Below, piece by piece: positions 30,830-44,276 of a stretch of 64,000 nt of DNA. A program made the position numbers and the translations under genes. Numbering within the stretch: position 1 is the stretch's first letter; the number at the start of each line of letters is the position of its first letter. Origin of the DNA: Wuchereria bancrofti (taxonomy: Eukaryota > Nematoda > Chromadorea > Rhabditida > Onchocercidae); NCBI GenBank assembly GCA_005281725.1, contig SSBO01000014.1, positions 356,789-420,788 of the forward strand. The letters run 5' to 3'. The notes beneath the pieces are model-generated. The model worked only from the letters and a program-made list of their open reading frames with translations. It ran no database searches and was not told the DNA's origin.

Positions 30830-30879
30830 GCAAACTAAATATTTCAAACAAGATGCAAACTAAATATTTCAAACAAGAT
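30830..30879. repeat. 25-bp tandem duplication
   Basis: Two exact adjacent copies of a unit beginning GCAAACTAAATATTTCAAAC start at 30830 and 30855, close to the composition change. Confidence 0.9.
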
Positions 30880-33800
30880 GCAAAGTTGTTGTTGCGTGTA
30901 ATTCACATTGCAAAATATTTTAACGAGTAAACAAATAGGTGAAAAAAAAATGGTTTAATAAATGAAAAAGTGAAAAAAAAAAAATGATTTAATCTCAAAT
31001 TTGTGTCAGAATCAGAATCAGAACCACACTGACACACAGCAATTAATGTACGATTTTATTTGACTTTGTACAATTATTACTATCATCACCTGACCATCTT
31101 AAAATTGTTATGTATTATAAGCTAACGACACTGAATTGTTACAAAAAATGACCTGTATACCACAGTTTGCTGTTTGTAATTAATAAATGAAAACGAATCA
31201 TTTCACAAATGTTTTTTTTTCACAAAAAAAATGCATTTCTCAATTTCAATTAAAATGAAATATTGAAAAAAAAAAAAGCATATATTAACAGTCTGTTACA
31301 TCATTTCAAAACATCAAGTTTAAGCAGGACCTCAGTTTTGACGGTGAAAAATTCCACACATCAATAAAATCGGATCATTTATAATAAAGCGTCTTATTTG
31401 GCCAGGAAAAAAAACCTAGCAAAAGTACATATTTACCTCTTCTTTCCCTTTTTTTTTCTTTCATGTGTTGAATCATTCAACGACTTGCACTTATTGTGGT
31501 GCTCGTTCATATTTTTTCTGTTGCATAAATTTGCAAATTATCATTCCTCTTAAATGTAATTCAGGAATGAAAAAAAGTTCAAAAATTATGAGTACAAAAT
31601 GAAATGGTAATTAATAATAAATTCATGAAATTTTACTGATTTTTTACATAGATTGCAATCATATTCTAAATAGGTAAACAAGTTAAGATTATTGTCTTGT
31701 TCACGTAAAATTGTCTACCACTGCGTATTATCATATGTAATATTAAATTAATAGTCCACTCTCACACATTCTTCAGTTCTTTAATGGAGTAGTTTAAAAA
31801 TTTTTGTAATAAAATGGAAGCACAGAAATTTGTACAAATATCGCCGGCAGACAACAACCATAAATAGAACGGAGTAAATGCTTATGTGTAATCATTTTTC
31901 GGAAACCTTTGACACTAGTAATGAAAAGGCACTGAAATTTCAAAATTTCCATTAATATTAATCCATTTGCAGATTTTGGCTGACTTTAATGCCTGCTTTG
32001 TCTTAAGAATTTTTCACTTTAAGAATAATTGGACGAAAAAAAAAATTATCTGCATCAGTTGCCATTCTCACATTTTGATTTGACCAGTTATTTCACTGCC
32101 GTAACACACCAATATCACTAATGTGTGCTAGCTGGAACATCTAGAACTTTCAGTCGATGAATTTACATTTCGAAATTTTTGGAAGGAAAAGTACCCTTTT
32201 AAAGTAAACAGGAAAAATCATTAAAAACCACCTAAAAATTGGTAAATTTTCCGAGAAATTTGAAAATTATCATTCTGTTAGGTAAGTCCGAAATTTCAGG
32301 TCTTATCAATTTTAAATCTGTTACAGTGGTGTAGGCAATTTTTAGAAAATTTTCACGTTGTCAAATCTGACCATGGAAGGGTCTCGAAACTATTTCTACC
32401 TTATCAGTGCTCATTAGTAAATGCTGGTTTTTTTCTCAAAATAATCCAAAATCGAATTTAAAAAGTCATATTTTCTTCATCGATTTGTTCAAAAACCTTT
32501 GGCAATAAAACAGAACCAGCCGTTCAATTCTTTTGGCTGCGAAACTCGACCCTGAAATATAATCCATCTGAAATGGTACTATACATATGTTTCCATAAGA
32601 GTAGCACCGGTATACACTTTAGGAAACGTCGAGAAAAGCGCATCACAGGATATATGATCCAACTATAGCCACTTTTAGCGAAATTATGAAACATACATTA
32701 TGATTATTTTCATAACAATAAAACATCTATCCAAAAAAGAAAAAAAAAAGTGAAATCTATATATTTCAATTTCTGATCCAAAATGATAAAAATTGTAGTC
32801 AAATTCAATTGTAGTCACTTGTAACACATCCCTTTGAAATTAAATAGAGGAAAACTCATTTTTTTTTCTACAAATAATAGGTTTGCATCATGCACTTGCA
32901 GTATAGTGTTCACCTGTGATTGATTTATTTGTTCCTGATATTACGCGGCGCACGGCCACTATACAATGCAACGAATGTAGAAATATAAAAAAAGTACATT
33001 TCATTTACTTTTTGTCTGATATCATTTCATACCTGTCTTTCACTCAACTTCTGACACCATTTCTAGCTAATTTACACACTGCCAAATGGCGATATCATAC
33101 TTCTTCAAAAGAAAACAAACGATTAATAAAATAATTCAAATTATCAGTAACATAATCATTAAACGGATTAAATGGAGTTTGATAATTGACATTAAGCATC
33201 TCGCACAAAAAGTTTACGTACGTATGATTACTTTAAACATAGTAATTGAAAAAGTAATGCATTGTACATATAAACAATTATGAACAAGAAAGGCGCTAAT
33301 GTGTATGTGCGTGTGTATCTGTGTGTACTATTGATAAGCAAATAAGAAAATGTGCCATCTAATATGGGGGACAAATAAGAGCAAAGGAAATTCTGAACTG
33401 CTAATTTATTTGAGTATGATAACTAAATGATAACATGTTTAATGATTATGCGGTAACAAATGATGATAATTTGCATGCATACTGGTCGCATATGATTGTT
33501 CCCAACGTGATGCAAAAGTAATATGCAACGGTCACGTGAAATAAATGATATCAATGAAAGTTTGGATATATTTGCTACGTATATATACATATGTACATTC
33601 TTATACTTTCTAAAAGATATATGTACACGTACGTGTATACCTTTTAAGTAGTAATATACGACCATCGTTCGTGTTCCAAACAAACTAGTATACGCCAATA
33701 TGAGATATTGATTTTACAAAGATAAATCGTGGAAAAGCAACGAAAGGAACCCATAAAAGAGTACGACTGATAGAGAGGGCTAGAGAGGAGGGAGGGGCAA

Positions 33801-35616
33801 GAAACGCGAGCGACAAGTCTTGCGTGCTGCGGCTGGGAGAGGAAGACGGTGGGAAGATGGGGGAGGGAACGTTCTTTGTTATTCTGCGAATGCTTACTGA
33901 TCCGTCGGGGATATCCCATTTTCTCGGGACTTTTTTTTTTTTCTTTATTTTTTTTTTCTGTTTGGATTTTATTCAGGGAAAAGCAGAGAAAAGGGATAAG
34001 CTAGGAATAGAAAGAGAGAGAGAGAGAGAGATTTATTTACTTGAACAATAACATTGTGATGTTGATCATTAAATTGTTGTATGGTTAGAAATAGTCAATA
34101 ATTTCGACTTATATAATTTGGCCAAAAAAATTAAACATTGAATTTGTTGATTAAATAAAATATTTGAATATGAAGTAATATGTTTTCTTTGTAAATAATT
34201 TGTTCGTTTATCATTTCGGTTTTTGGTAAATTTTAGGTTTTTCGTTTTTTTTTTTTTCCTTTAGCCTTTTGTTATCAGTTAAATCATCTTGCTTGTTTAT
34301 TGTATGTTAATATTATTGTTCGTAGTAACAAATTGTATAATGAACAGTTTACATTTTTTTACAACAAAAATAGATGCATTTCCGTATCGTTCTTTTTTTT
34401 TTTTTTTTTTTTTCTCATTTTTATAGATTGGTTCAGATAACGATATTAATTAGTTTAGCATTCAGAGAGAATTCTGATCTGCTTAAAGTCACAGAATGGC
34501 TAGCAAAAGTAGAAAAAAAAAGCGGCAGCAAGAAATAACTTCATTTTGATTTTCATTAAACACTAATCAGATAATCGACATAGTTGTATTAATTAATTTA
34601 ATTGATATAATTGTATGTTTAAATGATTTCCTGTCATTCCTGGCTTTTTTCGAGTACATTCTTAAATTATTCATTGGTCGTTAGTACTCATTAGATTGTG
34701 CTAGACTAGCATCATATTTACTGCTTAAAGGATTTTCCTTTGTTCGAATGTTTTTCACCCAGTATAATTTAATTATTATTGGTGTATTCAAAATTTTCCA
34801 ACTTTTATTTCTATTCTTTGAAATTTATTTAGCACCTTCAAATAAGATGCCTAAAACTGTCAGCTGAAATAATAGCATCCTTAACAAGGTCATGAACTTG
34901 TTGCTTATTTTTCTGTGTTTATTACAATCTTTTCTACCTGTTGATGGCCTATGTTTTACCTAGATTTCAGAAGAAGTGATTTTTTTGGAGGAAAATTTGC
35001 AAAATTACACATCCAAGAAATTCTCAGCTCTCGTATTAGTATTCATAGTTTTTTTGTTGTGTCGACTTCACCTTTCTTTTTAAGTCGGTTTTAACGATGG
35101 AACTTAAATTTAGGTAGAGATGTAAAATTTGTGTTTTCCTTTAAAAAATGAGCTTATAGTACATATATTTGGGTATATTGTCATTTTTGTCAAATTTTTG
35201 AAATGAACATTAATAATAATGAACTCACAAAATTCATTAGCTGTAACAGTTATATGTGTCACAAAATGTACATCAATAACTACAGTTTCAAAGAAACTTA
35301 GTTTTTACTTTCCTGTCCTTTTTGTATTTTTTTTTTCCTTGTAATGAATTTCCTTTATTTCGTATAAGCTTTTGTAACTGGAAGGATTACAGATAAAGTG
35401 AATATGATTCTCGCAAACGTTCAAATTCCACTGTATTTGTAAAAAGTCTTTTGTATTATTATGTTTAAATGCTAAGACTAAGGAGGAAAGTGGTTAAATA
35501 TTAATGAGTAAAACTTGCATGTTTCAGAATTTCGTGAACGGGTGTTGTTAATTGTTGTACAAGTGTTCCCGGATATGTTGGGGTTATTTTCCGGGTGTTT
35601 GAAGAGGTGTGCATGA

Positions 35617-38600
35617 ATGGAACAGCAGAATACATCTTCTCACCCGCTTTTACCCCCTGGATTTACCAATCCATCATTTGCATCCACTTTTTCAGGTCTG
35701 ACTTTTTCTACGTATAAAACAGATCGATCTTATGTTCTTGTGGATTACTTATGACCTAGATTTGAATAGACGTTTCAAGTATCATAGCTTCTAGTTGGTC
35801 GGTCTCTTCCTTCTTAAATGTCTAGTATCTAAGTATAGCATAAATCAGTAAGTATAAAAGAAGAAATTTCATGAGTTTTTTTTTTTTTTTTCAGTAAGTG
35901 CTGTTACTTGAGCTTATTTACCCGTGAAAACACAATGTGATGCATTTTTAAGAAATAGAACAAGCACTGCATTACTTCATTAATTTCGGAAGAATAAAGT
36001 ATACAAACATTATTGCTAATGAAATATTAGGATTAAGAAATTCACGAATAGAGTTGTTTTTTCTTTAACTTACTAACTCATTGGTTTTTTTACTTGTTAG
36101 CTCCTTTTTTCTTTCTTTTTTTTAAAGAATCGCTATGAGGCAAGTAAACTATTACTTTCTACACCTTTGTTGTCCAGGTATAGCACCAGCCGCTGGAAAT
36201 GTTAGTAATCCGTTGCTGGCTTCAACACTTCATCATCTGCAAGAATTTTCGGCAGTTCAAGGTGCTGCTGGCTTATTACCAAACAGTTCGCAGCTGACTC
36301 TGGGTAATCAGTTTGCAGCCGAATTGAATAATATTGCAGCAGTTAGCTGGCCTGCTGCCCCAAATGCGAATACTGCTTGGCTTGAACAGGTTTTGCGCCA
36401 TTTTATCCTCCTTTATTTTTGCACGTTCTATCAGTTTTACTATTAGATACGACATTAAATATGTTTCACTCCTGATTGAATCATTTTCTTTTTGAAATCC
36501 AATTTTTATTTTGAATCATGAAATTAAGATTTACACGTCCATTCTTACAAATTCCTTCTGAAGTTTTGATCCCCTTCAAAAATATTTACTTTTTTTCCAT
36601 AGATTCTACGATTTTCTAGGCTAAAGTTGCTGCCATTTTGCCAATGTATACAGTTTTCTCCGCCGGAACTTTAAAACCAAAGCAAGTTTTATCTTTTTAT
36701 GGAGATGTATATGACACATATAAAGGCTTATGTCAATGCTACAATCTCTGACGCTTTCTTTTAGACTTAACAGCAGTAATTTTCTTTTTGCACAACTGAA
36801 GATTACAGTGTGATTCTAACTGTAGTGGATATTCAAGTTATCTAAAAACGGCTCGTGGATATTTTGTACATTTATCAAAAGAAAATTGACTGTGGGAATT
36901 GCTATGAAACGATGTTTCGTATTTGCTACATGTAAAACTTGGATATTTCAGCGATGCAACAAGTCTCAATCCAGGTGAAATTGAGCTCACAGTGCAGAAC
37001 AGTATTGCAGCCAGCAGCGCTCTTATTTCATCTTCTGCTATGCCGGTTAATGCAGGTATTTTAGATATTGCTGTTCTTAATTCAGTTTAAAATTTGGCCA
37101 CATCCAGAACCAAGTTTTTAACTGAGTGAAGTAAATTGATTTAAAATTCCAAAGTTCCAGTATTTTACTGCAGGTAGACATATTTACAAAAACCTTATTA
37201 TTTCAGATGTTTTCCCTTGTAAAGTGGAGAATAGTAATGTGCATAACCTAAGCTCACAACCCTCAACCCCGCAACAGCGAAGTCAGCAACCGAATGCCGC
37301 TATGGGTTCAACACAGTCTTCTCCTGCCAGTGCAATGCTTGTAATTGACAGGCAACCAGGTTCCATCCAAAGCCATTGCTCAAATGAAATGAGACCTTGT
37401 TCGACGTCTTCCATGGGTCCATCTTCCGTTCCCAACCATTCAAATGTTGGTTCAATTGATCATTTGCCGGGCTCTGTAGGAAGAGCACCAGCGCCGGAAA
37501 CCGTCAATACTATACGACCATGTTCACAACAAAGTAGCTCCAGTTACGTCATGTCACGCGGAAATGATCCATCCAATGCTCACTCTCCTGTGCAGGTATT
37601 TGCTTTATTGATTGTTTAAAAATGGCGAGAAAATTTGCATATTGCTTCAGTTTCTTGTTGATTGTTTAAATGGGCATTAGGATTTGTACATTATGCTATG
37701 TACTTTACAGATCGCTGCCATGTCGGTCGGTTCGCGTAATTCAACTACACAACAAAAAACTTTCGACCAAGACGCTGCAAATCGTCCTACAGAATTGCGT
37801 GCTGTATCTTCTAGCGTACGAAATGCCACTCCAGTTGGAACTCCTTCTGAAGTTAGCCAAAGCTCTTCATCTACAGTTCAACAAACATCGGTAAGTAGTG
37901 TTGAGTGAAAAGGCTAAGAGTTATTTAGTAGGCTGGAATATCAAAGTCGCATCATTTTCATACATTCTCATTGATAAAATTTCAAAGTATTTCTCAAGAT
38001 TTCGAGACTGCACGTATGTTTTGCAGGGTACACCTCATGAAAATGGAGCAGACAATAATAATTTGGAAGACTTGCCATGGTCCAGTATAGATCTGGCTGA
38101 CATTGACTTGTTTAGCGGATCATCTGTCGCTGAAAAAGATGTCATGCACTCTGTTCTCGATGAAATGGATCCTACTGTGATGCATCGACTTTTGCTAAAT
38201 GAACCATCCACAGGTTCTAGTGCAACTAAACTGCCTGTAAAGTAAGTTTTAAGGATTTTCGTCAATTAATATTTAGTGATCGATAAGCTATTCCACAATC
38301 ACATAGTGGAAAATTATGGTATTTGGAATATTAAAAATATTTAACATTGTGTAAGCAGATGAAGTATGCCACTGTCATTTATACTTTTGCCGGACAGTAT
38401 ATTTTGCCTATGGCGGAAATGTAAATAAGAGAGTAAGGTGAGAAAAAGAAGAAGCTGATCGATACAAAAAATGAGTTTGATGGGCTTCTTATATAGCCAC
38501 AATCAGAAAAGTCTGCAGAAAGTGAGTTATTTTTGATAGCTATTAAAACAGAATTTAATTTCAGATTTCAAAAATTTTTTTTCAGTGTCTCGCAACTTGT

Positions 38601-41600
38601 AACACCGAAAATTCGAGAAAAGATCAAACTAAAAAGAGAAAAAGAATTAGCTGATGCAGATAAAGAGTTGGATAGACTTCTTTCACTTGTTGCCAAAAAA
38701 GACGCTATATCGACACCTATGTCTAAAGTTCCAAAGCCGCTTCAGGTTCTTGACCCAGTATTGATGACGAGATCAGATACTTCTGATGACCACAAAATCA
38801 GTTTGAGCCCTGTCCAGGTAACGTTTTTTGTTAATATCAAATCAGAGTTATTTTAAAATTCTGCAATTATATGAAATTTTGATGAGTTAAAAAGTTTGTG
38901 TGGTAGTTGTTGTGGTGTAAACATCGAAAAAAAATTTTCGAAATTGTTTAGTGCTTTTGTTTCATATCTTCTCAGTATTTTATTTGCAGTTCACGCCTCC
39001 AGATTCACCCACAGCATCCACGTCAGGCGGTGTTTCATCATCATTATGCAATTTCTTCTTTCCCTCATCCAATACTTCCACTAGTGCTGCTGCTACCCGT
39101 CCACGATCCACACGTAACGATGTTCCTTCAGCAAAAACACGTTTTCTATTCATGCCACCAACGGAAAAGAAAAACAAATCAAACAAAGTGCCAGTATATA
39201 AGCAGAAAGCAAAAACATTCTTGCAATCTGTGCACAAGACTGAGGAACACGGTAAATCTATTTATAATTTATGTTTTAACAGGTTTTTGTTGAACGACTG
39301 TATAAGGTTATTTTAAGATCACCACCTTTCTTCTATAGGGAAGGCAGTACAATTAAAGTCTTTAAATTTAGTGACAAAAAAAATTTTTTTTGTTATTAAG
39401 TATAAATCAACCATCGAGATACTAAACTATGACTTACAATCAAACTGTTAAGTTCAAGGTTATTACTCATTTTGGAATTGGTCGTGATGTGTGAATCTTA
39501 TCCACGAAGTAATGTTTGGTAATAACGGCAGGATTGCAAAATAGAATTTTTTGTTTCAGATTTCAAATTAATTGCCATTTCATCAATCTCCGTTTTCAAA
39601 GCGCCTCTGAAACTGAAGCTTACATAGAGAGCTTTTAGGAATTTGGGATGAAAACCTTCACTGCAGTTTTGATCTAAAACAGATGATTGCAATGATCCTA
39701 AAGAAAGCTACATATATGGAAGAATTCTTTCATACCTCAAATATTGACTTTTTATATTTTACAAGCAATGATTGTAGTTTCAGACGATGCATACAATTTC
39801 AAGGATGATGAGGAGGAAAGTAAACCATTACCATCCGGTGCAACCGTATCTGAGACGCAGCTACGAGAGCAAAGACTAGAGGCAGAAGTTGCACAGAGAC
39901 TCGCACGAATAAACAGTGCCCATCCAGAGCTTAAAACAAAAACTGGAAACGATGAACCACAATATCAGCAGGTAATATTGATACAGATAGTTTATTGAAA
40001 TCTTGTGGTTTCTCGTTATTATTATAATTCTGTATAGTACGATATAGTTTCGGAAGGAAGGAGAGATGGATTTCCGTTATTTACGATTGTATATCCAATC
40101 GGTGAATTTCAGGATTTATGGAGACATGTTGTACCAAAAAAGCGTCATTCAGCCGCATCAGAAAGACCGTCCGTGCCTTCGACTCCTTTATTGCCACCTG
40201 CTGCTGTCAATGAACATCGCGCAGAAAACTCGTCAAGTAAGCTTTTTTCTTGTTCTTGGTAATTGTGATAAAAATCTTCAGCACTTTTCATTCTTGATTT
40301 TATAGATCAAAAGATAGCGGAACCGCAAACAATAGTCGACTTATTGTTGCGCCGTAAACAACATCGCTCATCATTTGGTTTCTTAAAGACGAAATCCCTT
40401 GGCGATAAAGAAACTGCCAAAAGTGAGCAACAAATAGGACCATCGGTGATTACGATTAGGATGGAGCCGAAAACCGGTTGTGATGCCGAAAATGGGTCCG
40501 TTTTTCCAGATATATTTTAATAGGAAATAATGTTCAACTTAAATCAAGATATAAATAATTCTGTGTTGTTCTTAATTGTTATTATTTTTAAAGCATTTGA
40601 AGCTAAGGATCTCTTTATTGTTACTTTCAACATTATAGCCTTGTTTCATGCTTACTGACCAACTTATACGTCGCTTTTTCCTCATTTTCCTTCCTTTCCC
40701 TTTTCAATTCACTCTTTCCACTTATTCACCATGTTGTGAGATCTTTTAGGAGATATTTTTGATTAGTTATAATATTGCTTATTGACTTGAGGCATGATTT
40801 ATTATGCCTTGAATTCATTAGTTTTTTTTAGAGCTCAGTCGGAGCAACCTCTTCCGAAGTTACTGATCAGACTGCCCCGAAGATCATTCGACGAGAATAT
40901 GATAGAATATGAGAAACCAAAGAAGAAGAAAAAAAAGAAAAAGAAAAGAGACAGTGACTATGAATGGGTAGGTCCCGACTCAAAAGGCAAAAGGAAGAAA
41001 AAACATAAACATAAGCATCACCACAAAAAAAAGAAAAGGCATGCATCAGAGTAAGTTGAAGTATTTTATTATTGAGGTGTTTTGGTGGTTTATTTACATG
41101 GTTAGAGTTTTATGATGAACTAATTACAACATTTACCTAAAGCATACATACTAACGTATGAAATAATTCTCGTAAGAATGTTTCATGCGTGGACAGCTTG
41201 TCTATCAAATTAATGACTGTCAAAATATTCATTCATGGGGATTCATTTTTTGGAATGGTCGTCTTTCAGTTGTTTGCATTTTATGTAATATCGGTTTTTC
41301 AAGCTTCGAAGAAGAACTTATGAACAAGCAGAATGAGCAGTGGAGCACATCTGAGAGTATAAACAAAGAAACGACCGTTTTTAGTAAGAAAAGGCGTCTC
41401 ATAATGCACTGGAATGAAAGAGAAGGGAATCGTGTAGATTCAGGTTTGTTATATTTCATATCATTGCTTTTAATATTATTGCTAAATGTGTTTGATAATT
41501 GTATCATTATTACAGAGTATTACCGGGACCGAAACTCTTCTTTGCCATTGGGAAATAATAAAGGACACAACACGCATCCGGAATCTTCAGAGCACAGCGT

Positions 41601-44276
41601 TTTATCGAAGTTTCATCCAGTAGATGGACATTTAGCGGTGGGTACTCTTTTTCCATACATTGTTGTTTATATAATTTAAATTTGAGCTTCATATTACTTG
41701 TCAACTGATCTGATTGTACTTCAAGATGGCTTTTGTATCGTTTCTGCACACGCTAATTTGTTTTAATGTTTGACAGATTTGTATTACATTTCATTTAGCG
41801 TTTACTACTAATTTTCATTATAGTTAATCCCTCTTCTTTTTCCAGAAAGGGACATTCGTAGTCTGCAAAGCTGATATCTTGAAAGAAGATTGTCCTCTAT
41901 GGAGAGTTGATAATCAGAACTTGCTACAGAAGTATCCGCCTTTCAACCTTGATGGCAAAATAACTTACAGAAACAGCTCTACGGTTTGCAAACTTTTGAA
42001 AATTTTTAGTTTTCTCAAACGACAACTGTTTTTTTTTTTTTTTTTTCACATGACTAGTGTTACTCTGAAGTTCGCAAAAAATCTTTCTTGTAATTTTGAA
42101 AGATTTGTTTTCAAGATTGATAATGCTGTATAACCAAACAATTTATTCCAGTATTCTGGTTGGTGTGATCAAATTGCTGACAGTTATATTGTTGTGCGTG
42201 TACGTTTCATCAAACACAGTCGTTCGGAGTCCATAGTCGAGCCAGAAATGCCGTTATTAGACATGTTTCCAGCAATAAGCATTGAATATGAAGAGCGACC
42301 ATCTGGTAATTTTTCAGATATTAAGCAATTTAATTTTCATAATATTGTTATTCTGTATGTTTCCTGGTAGTCACACCACATCGCATATTACCGTGTATTA
42401 TCTACCAAAATCTGTTTCCAAACCTTTTGATTTGCTTGAAATTAGGTATGCAAAATTTTCACACGTGCATAGTCGGAGGCAGTCACTCTTACTTTTATGG
42501 GTAAAAATTTATGCTGTTTATAGTTTAACATTATTTTTTCCCTTTCTCTGATATTATCTTTTTGTCCATTATTAATTACATGCGGAAGTGGTTGCTTATT
42601 TCAGTAGTCTTAAACATAAATACCATTTGTTCAATGAATTATAAAGAATTATTTCAGCCAACTCAAGTATCGCATCAGAACAGAAAGATCTTTTCACTGA
42701 TGATCCAGTCCGAAAGCAAATGTCTGTATATGTGAAAGCGATGCTTAATCATGCGCTTGATATGACATTCCTCCAGACAGTAAGGCAAAAGAACGGTAAG
42801 GAGGTTATTCAACATAACCCACTTGACAAATGCAATAGATAACAGTAGATGAGGTATTAGAGTTGTATTAAAATTCTATTAATGCAAAAGAACGAAGGAG
42901 ATTGGTTTTGTATCCTAAAATAATTTTCTGTGAGATTTAGATCAGAATTATGCGGAAGCATGATTGGTTTCATGCAAATTGAATTTGAATTTTCATAATT
43001 CGTTTTTCTATTAATTTTGAGGGTCTTTCGGAAACGGTGTTGTTGTTGGCAGCAAATATTACCAGTTAATGTATCAGCTTATTGTTTCAATTTCATTATA
43101 TCCAATTACAGATTGGAATTATTTATGTGCTTTAAATGGCATCGATAAATTAAACCAAGAAAGAAAAGAGAAAGTACAGTTACGAGTGAAATGGATTCAG
43201 CGGTACTTGGATTTACTGCATTTTTATTCGTCATGCGTGGTGTGCGATTCAGAGGGCAGTGGCTTAAGTTGTCAGGTAATCCTCCTTCAGACTTTTCACT
43301 TCTCTTTGCTTTATAAAAGTCAGTCGTATGTACTCCAATTTTTCGCATTTGCAAATTTTCAATGCTACATATTATTCTGATCATTTGAATGAAATTTTAA
43401 GCGTAAATCTGTTTCATTTCGTTAAAATAAAGCCGGCAATTCTTTTCTCGAAATGAAGTCAACGTATAAGAGTTTCGAAACATTATGAGTTTAAAATTAA
43501 TATGCGCTTTAAAAAGTTTGCACATTGCTATGAAATTTTTTTGAGATTTAGGAAAAACTCTTTAGGATAAATCTTTGATCACTTTCAAATAGCTGTTTTA
43601 GGCTTGTGGCATTTCTGGTGTTGAGAAAGTTGTGCAGTTGTTTTGTAATGAAGGTTACGATTATGATACTCTGGAAGCTGAAGAAGTTTGTTATACAGGG
43701 TCTGGATCTCCACTGCATGCTGTGGTAAGGGTTTAATTACAGCTTCTCTCATTCTCTGGATCTGGAACACGACCAATCTTGGAAGTTTGCTTTATAACTG
43801 TTATCTTTATATTGTAATTTTATTAGTATTTTGAAACTTTGTTTAGGAATATTTGGTTTGTTGGTCTTGTGCAAAGTTGTCGAGAATTTACCACAAATTG
43901 CATCATATGCGGTATATGCTCCTAAAGAACTGCGAAGATAAGGTCAGAATAGCATTGCTTTTCGATGATTATGCATAGTTCATATCCCGCATATATGTTC
44001 ATCATTATTTTTTACAGCTGGAGAAAGTTAGTGCTGGAAACAGGGATATTTCGTCAGAGTTCATAGTGGAAACTTGTATGAACGATGTAGTATGGCTACG
44101 TTCAGTAAGTCATGCAAGTCTTGGTTTATGAAATTGAAGTTTTTTTTTATTACCACAGCTTGTTTGTTGATAGGTGGCGAATGATCTCTCTCTCTTCCTC
44201 CCTATTTGTTTTTCATTTTCAGGTTGTCAATGAATATGCTGATCTTTGGAGAAGGATTGAGATGAATGCTTGTTGA
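35617..44276 (+). CDS. Large nuclear-type protein with DUF4211-like (QSER1/PRR12 family) C-terminus; complete 23-exon gene
   Basis: Exons: 35617-35695, 36178-36389, 36620-36681, 36952-37055, 37207-37595, 37711-37890, 38027-38241, 38586-38817, 38990-39251, 39784-39971, 40113-40236, 40306-40495, 40832-41050, 41304-41443, 41516-41637, 41846-41983, 42152-42305, 42658-42795, 43112-43275, 43602-43724, 43847-43942, 44018-44104, 44223-44276. They total 3,672 nt (1,223 codons plus stop) and every junction keeps frame. Residues 1-700 are Ser/Pro/Gln-rich and look disordered. Residues about 746-819 contain EKPKKKKKKKKKRDSDYEW and a Lys/His cluster, a probable nuclear or DNA-binding patch. Residues about 906-1177 begin GTFVVCKADI, LWRVDNQNLLQKYPPF and YSGWCDQIADSYIVVRVRF, and end in a Cys/His region (CVVC, CQAC, CWSCAKLSRIYHKLHHMRY) that could bind zinc. 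This layout resembles the DUF4211 chromatin-associated proteins QSER1 and PRR12; that assignment is from memory of the family. The ATG at 35617 was chosen because it opens the frame that splices in phase to the next exon. Confidence 0.85.
36682..36951 (+). other. Probable GC-AG intron
   Basis: The intron between exons 36620-36681 and 36952-37055 needs a phase-2 junction. The only donor giving it is A|GCAAGT, the classic consensus of rare GC-AG introns, paired with a TTTCAG acceptor. It yields LKPNDATSLNPGE across the join and keeps the whole 3,672-nt frame. Confidence 0.75.

Larger units (their letters stand above)
26290..35616. other. Intergenic DNA, no supported gene
   Basis: No exon set with consistent phases was found. 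The left part (to about 30.8 kb) is very AT-rich with (GTA)n near 29660-29765 and (TTA)n near 30110-30300. From about 30.8 kb the composition becomes more balanced. A small G-rich patch at 33775-33870 carries no recognised motif. The last kilobases probably include the promoter and 5' UTR of the gene starting at 35617. Confidence 0.65.

Noticed and set aside
33644..33919. 91-codon minus-strand frame in a GC-richer patch
   Set aside because: No recognisable motif, no splice context, and it overlaps a competing plus-strand frame; composition alone explains it.
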